Assembly: GCA_947505055.1 (NCBI GenBank)
Contig: CANNLO010000232.1
Location: 1-7,412 of the forward strand
Direction of reading: 5' to 3'
Length of the DNA stretch: 7,412 nt
DNA from: Methylococcaceae bacterium
GTDB lineage: Bacteria; Pseudomonadota; Gammaproteobacteria; Methylococcales; Methylomonadaceae
Below are positions 4,722-7,412 of the stretch, piece after piece. Position 1 is the stretch's first letter; the number at the start of each line of letters is the position of its first letter. The position numbers and the translations under genes were made by a program. The notes beneath the pieces are model-generated. The model saw only the letters and a list, made by a program, of their open reading frames with translations, did not search any database and was not told the origin of the DNA.

Positions 4722-6224
4722 ATGATGACCAAACGCTATGTATCAATGATGGGACTTGCTGCAATTACCCTATTGTCAGTTATTATTTTTTTTGATACCT
4801 GGCAATCTATAGTCGATATATGGATAAGATCTGAGACCTTTGCCCACGGATTTATCGTTTTACCAACCAGTCTCTGGTTAATCTGGAAAAACAAAGCCAT
4901 TCACGGCTTTTTGCTTAATCCTGACAAGACCAGCTGGTTGGGTTTTGCGTTTGCCTTGGCTAATGGCTTTCTCTGGCTCCTAGCTTCTTTGGCGAATATA
5001 TTGGTTGTCGAGCAATACGCCATAATTGGTATGCTGATTGGCGCTTACTGGTTTTTTCTGGGCAACAAACCCAGTAAAGCCATTTTGTTTCCACTGGCAT
5101 TTTTATATTTTATGGTGCCGGTCGGAGAAGCGCTTATAACGCCTCTGATGGGATTTACCGCTGACTTTGTCATTGTTATGCTCAGACTTACCGGCATTCC
5201 TGTCTATCGTGAAGGCTTCCAGTTTACTTTAATATCCGGGCAGTGGTCTGTTGTCGAAGGCTGTAGCGGTTTGCGCTATCTGATTGCCTCAATTACCCTG
5301 GGCGTTATTTACGCTTACATCACTTATACCAAGCTCTATAAACGCATCATATTTACCTTTTTTGCTATTTTCACTCCCGTCCTCGCTAATGGCTTAAGAG
5401 CCTATATGATCGTCATGATCGGTCATTTTAGCAGTATGAAACTGGCAACCGGTGTAGATCACATAATCTACGGTGCCGTTTTCTTTGGTATAGTAATTTT
5501 TACTATGTTCTATATAGGTTCTTTCTGGAGAGATCCCTTACCGGAACATAATCAACAAGCCATCCAAATTTCAGAGCACACTTACAACAACGGCCAACTG
5601 TGTTCGATCATTGGTGTCATTCTGGTTTGTAACCTGATATGGCCCTCAACAGCCAATTGGATGACCACTTATCATCAACGGCAAACTCAAATCCAGGAAT
5701 TATTAAAAGACGATCAAAACTGGCAAACCACCGCCGCACCAAACTGGGAATGGCAACCTCACTTTGCAGGAACAGTTACCGAATCACTGAACTATTTCAA
5801 TGATAAAAATGAAAACATCACAGGCGTTTACCAGGCTAATTTTGGTGAAGAAACGCCAGAAGCCAAACTGGTCAGCAGCCAGAATTTATTTATTCGACAA
5901 AAAGATAAAACCTGGCGAACCTTTAAACAAGAACCCCTGACTCTACCAAACAGCCTAACTGGCCAGGGCGTCCCGGCCAAGGTCAATTTAACCATCCTTA
6001 GAAATCGTGCCAATGAAGAAAAAGATATCATTATCTTATCCTGGTACAAAGTTGGCCCTTATACTACAAATAACGACTACATCGCCAAACTCTATCAGTT
6101 ATTAAAACGATTGACTTTTAACACAGAACCAGAGATTTACATGACAGTGTTTAGTCAAGCCTCAAATGATAATCATGAACAAAAAATCATGTTATTGTCG
6201 GAGTTGATTAAAGAGTTTAATTAG
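4722..6224 (+). CDS. xrtA: Exosortase A with fused C-terminal EpsI domain
   Basis: The 500-residue product is an exosortase, the multi-pass transpeptidase-like protease that recognises and cleaves C-terminal PEP-CTERM signals on exported proteins in exopolysaccharide-forming bacteria. Residues 1-270 form the EpsH domain with many membrane helices. SETFAHGF (37-44), VVEGCSGLRYLIAS (177-190), ANGLRAYMIVMIGH (222-235) and KLATGVDHIIYG (240-251) are typical of the XrtA subtype. The presumed catalytic residues Cys181, Arg226 and His247 are all present. After one further helix (about 292-308), residues 330-500 form an EpsI domain outside the membrane, with WEWQPHFAG (342-350) and WYKVGPYTTNNDYIAKLYQL (441-460). 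Fusion of EpsI to XrtA is known. The start could be either of the adjacent ATGs at 4722 and 4725; neither has a Shine-Dalgarno. Neighbouring ligase and deacetylase-like genes fit the usual XrtA polysaccharide context. No PEP-CTERM substrate is encoded nearby. Confidence 0.93.
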   Translation: MMTKRYVSMMGLAAITLLSVIIFFDTWQSIVDIWIRSETFAHGFIVLPTSLWLIWKNKAIHGFLLNPDKTSWLGFAFALANGFLWLLASLANILVVEQYAIIGMLIGAYWFFLGNKPSKAILFPLAFLYFMVPVGEALITPLMGFTADFVIVMLRLTGIPVYREGFQFTLISGQWSVVEGCSGLRYLIASITLGVIYAYITYTKLYKRIIFTFFAIFTPVLANGLRAYMIVMIGHFSSMKLATGVDHIIYGAVFFGIVIFTMFYIGSFWRDPLPEHNQQAIQISEHTYNNGQLCSIIGVILVCNLIWPSTANWMTTYHQRQTQIQELLKDDQNWQTTAAPNWEWQPHFAGTVTESLNYFNDKNENITGVYQANFGEETPEAKLVSSQNLFIRQKDKTWRTFKQEPLTLPNSLTGQGVPAKVNLTILRNRANEEKDIIILSWYKVGPYTTNNDYIAKLYQLLKRLTFNTEPEIYMTVFSQASNDNHEQKIMLLSELIKEFN

Positions 6225-6275
6225 ACGTTTGGCCAATAAATAAAGAAAATGCATTATTGATTGCCTCTGTAATTC

Positions 6276-6295
6276 ACATAAAGTCTTATGTTTTT
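6276..6295 (+). terminator. AT-rich terminator-like hairpin after the exosortase gene
   Basis: ACATAA (6276-6281) and TTATGT (6286-6291) pair perfectly around an AGTC loop and run straight into TTTT (6292-6295). The stem has only one GC pair, so termination would be inefficient. It may attenuate read-through into the deacetylase-like gene 51 bases further on. Confidence 0.4.
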
Positions 6296-6346
6296 AGTCA
6301 TTCTAAAAATTTAACTTAATTTATAAACTATCAATCATTACCCCTA

Positions 6347-7412
6347 ATGAACTGGATCATATATATCATTTTCTTCTGGTCGCTTTGTTTGCTGCTACTT
6401 TGGCTATGGAAGGCATCCTTATTTAAAAAAACATGGCTAGAACCCTACTTTGCAGAGACGCCGGTACTTATTGAAAGTGATGACTGGGGGCCGGGCGGAG
6501 ACTTTCACGCCATACGATTGCAAAATCTGCTCACAGCACTTAATCAGCATAAAGATAGTATAAACAGACCCGCTATTTTGACCGCAGACATGGTGTTGAG
6601 CATACCGGACATGCAAAAAATCACTTTGGCCAATGATGGCAGTTACCATAGAAAAACACTCGAAAGCTTCCCTGAAATTTATAAGACCATGCAAGCGGGC
6701 ATTAAAGCAGGCGTTTTTGTGCCACAGCTACATGGACTTGAACACCTGAATGGCAAAGCTTTTGCCCTGCTCTCGCAACAAAATGAACATCGCCTGACAC
6801 AAGCCAAAACTACAAACAACTGGTGGGACTGGGAAACACTTGATCCTCCCCTGCAAGGACACTATGTTGATGGTAGCACCTTACCAACAACGCCAATTAC
6901 TGAACTGGAAGCCACAGAAATCATCACTGACGCCAGCCGCCTTTTTGAACAACTTTTTGGCTGCCCAAGTCTAAGTACAGTTGCACCCTGTTACTTATGG
7001 AACGATACCATAGAACAAAAATGGTCTGAAAATCAGATATCGGTTATCCAAACAGCCGGCTATCGATGCACGTCCCGCAATGAAACAGGAAAATATTATC
7101 AAGACAAGCCCTTACTTCGCGTCGGCGATAAAAACAACTTCAACCAGATTTATCTGGTCAGAAACATTATGTATGAACCGGTCGATGGCCGAAACACTAC
7201 CGAATCAGCCTTTCAGGATGCTTTAATTGCCCACAGACAAGCATTGCCCCTCACCATCTCCACACATCGCTATAATTTTACTCGTAGTGAAGAAGCCTTT
7301 GATTCATCCTTACAAGGGCTTAACGACTTATTACAAAAAATCACCGCAACACTGACTGGCACCCGCTTTGTATCATCTGCAGAATTAGGACAATTTTTGC
7401 ATGATTCAAAAC
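6347..7412 (+). CDS. Membrane-anchored NodB/polysaccharide-deacetylase-like protein (cut by window edge)
   Basis: The frame is open from ATG 6347 to the window end (355 codons, no stop); the upstream in-frame stop at 6317-6319 makes this the only ATG available. An N-terminal anchor (residues 3-21, with Trp20/Trp22 and Lys residues after it) places the domain in the periplasm. The rest looks like a divergent NodB-type carbohydrate esterase, a deformed TIM barrel that removes acetyl groups using a metal held by Asp-His-His. LIESDDWGPGGDF (41-53) matches the first Asp motif, VPQLHGLEH (125-133) the HxxxH metal motif, STVAPCYLWN (210-219) the third motif and TISTHRYNF (303-311) the late His motif. 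SDDWGPGG in place of TFDDG, and no canonical RPP, mean the activity is inferred. A catalytically altered relative or another enzyme of the glycoside hydrolase/deacetylase superfamily is possible. No Shine-Dalgarno is visible. Placement after xrtA suggests modification of the same polysaccharide. Confidence 0.72.
   Translation, partial: MNWIIYIIFFWSLCLLLLWLWKASLFKKTWLEPYFAETPVLIESDDWGPGGDFHAIRLQNLLTALNQHKDSINRPAILTADMVLSIPDMQKITLANDGSYHRKTLESFPEIYKTMQAGIKAGVFVPQLHGLEHLNGKAFALLSQQNEHRLTQAKTTNNWWDWETLDPPLQGHYVDGSTLPTTPITELEATEIITDASRLFEQLFGCPSLSTVAPCYLWNDTIEQKWSENQISVIQTAGYRCTSRNETGKYYQDKPLLRVGDKNNFNQIYLVRNIMYEPVDGRNTTESAFQDALIAHRQALPLTISTHRYNFTRSEEAFDSSLQGLNDLLQKITATLTGTRFVSSAELGQFLHDSK

Noticed and set aside
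5828..6049. - strand frame inside the EpsI domain
   Set aside because: Antisense shadow of xrtA without a ribosome site.
6437..6694. - strand 85-codon frame
   Set aside because: Antisense to the deacetylase-like gene, whose + strand frame stays open to the window edge and carries recognisable motifs.

Overview
The window looks like chromosomal DNA from a low-to-moderate GC Gammaproteobacterium. The best guess is a methanotroph-like member of Methylococcales or a relative. That guess is inference: it rests on the exosortase A / exopolysaccharide gene set, the secreted-protein style and the short palindromic spacer repeats, with no ribosomal or other taxonomic marker present. All substantial genes except the one at the left edge lie on the + strand.

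Left edge (1 to about 211): the 5' end of an IS200/IS605-type insertion sequence on the - strand. It carries the first 39 residues of a Y1 (HUH) transposase TnpA, an inverted repeat able to hide its start codon, and a terminal hairpin followed by a second perfect palindrome. Positions 212-544 hold an AT-rich leader with a candidate promoter and a 7-codon leader ORF that has a better Shine-Dalgarno than most genes here. Positions 545-976 encode a small exported protein with four cysteines and no family I recognise, closed by a Rho-independent terminator at 1001-1040.

Right three-quarters (1104-7412): an exopolysaccharide / protein-sorting locus. First is a 1079-residue polytopic membrane protein that joins three VanZ-like units to an O-antigen ligase/polymerase (Wzy_C/WaaL-like) module. 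The large periplasmic loop of that module contains a beta-sandwich, carbohydrate-binding-like insertion. After a 378-bp spacer packed with degenerate repeats and hairpins comes an exosortase A with a fused C-terminal EpsI domain; its Cys/Arg/His catalytic residues are all present. After a 122-bp spacer comes a membrane-anchored, divergent NodB/polysaccharide-deacetylase-like protein that runs off the right edge.

Inferred working model: the VanZ/ligase protein polymerises or transfers an exported polysaccharide, the deacetylase-like protein modifies it in the periplasm, and the exosortase processes PEP-CTERM proteins destined for the same surface matrix. No PEP-CTERM substrate is encoded in the window. 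The three large genes lack a recognisable Shine-Dalgarno, whereas the transposase and the small secreted protein have one. I see no RNA genes and no CRISPR array.
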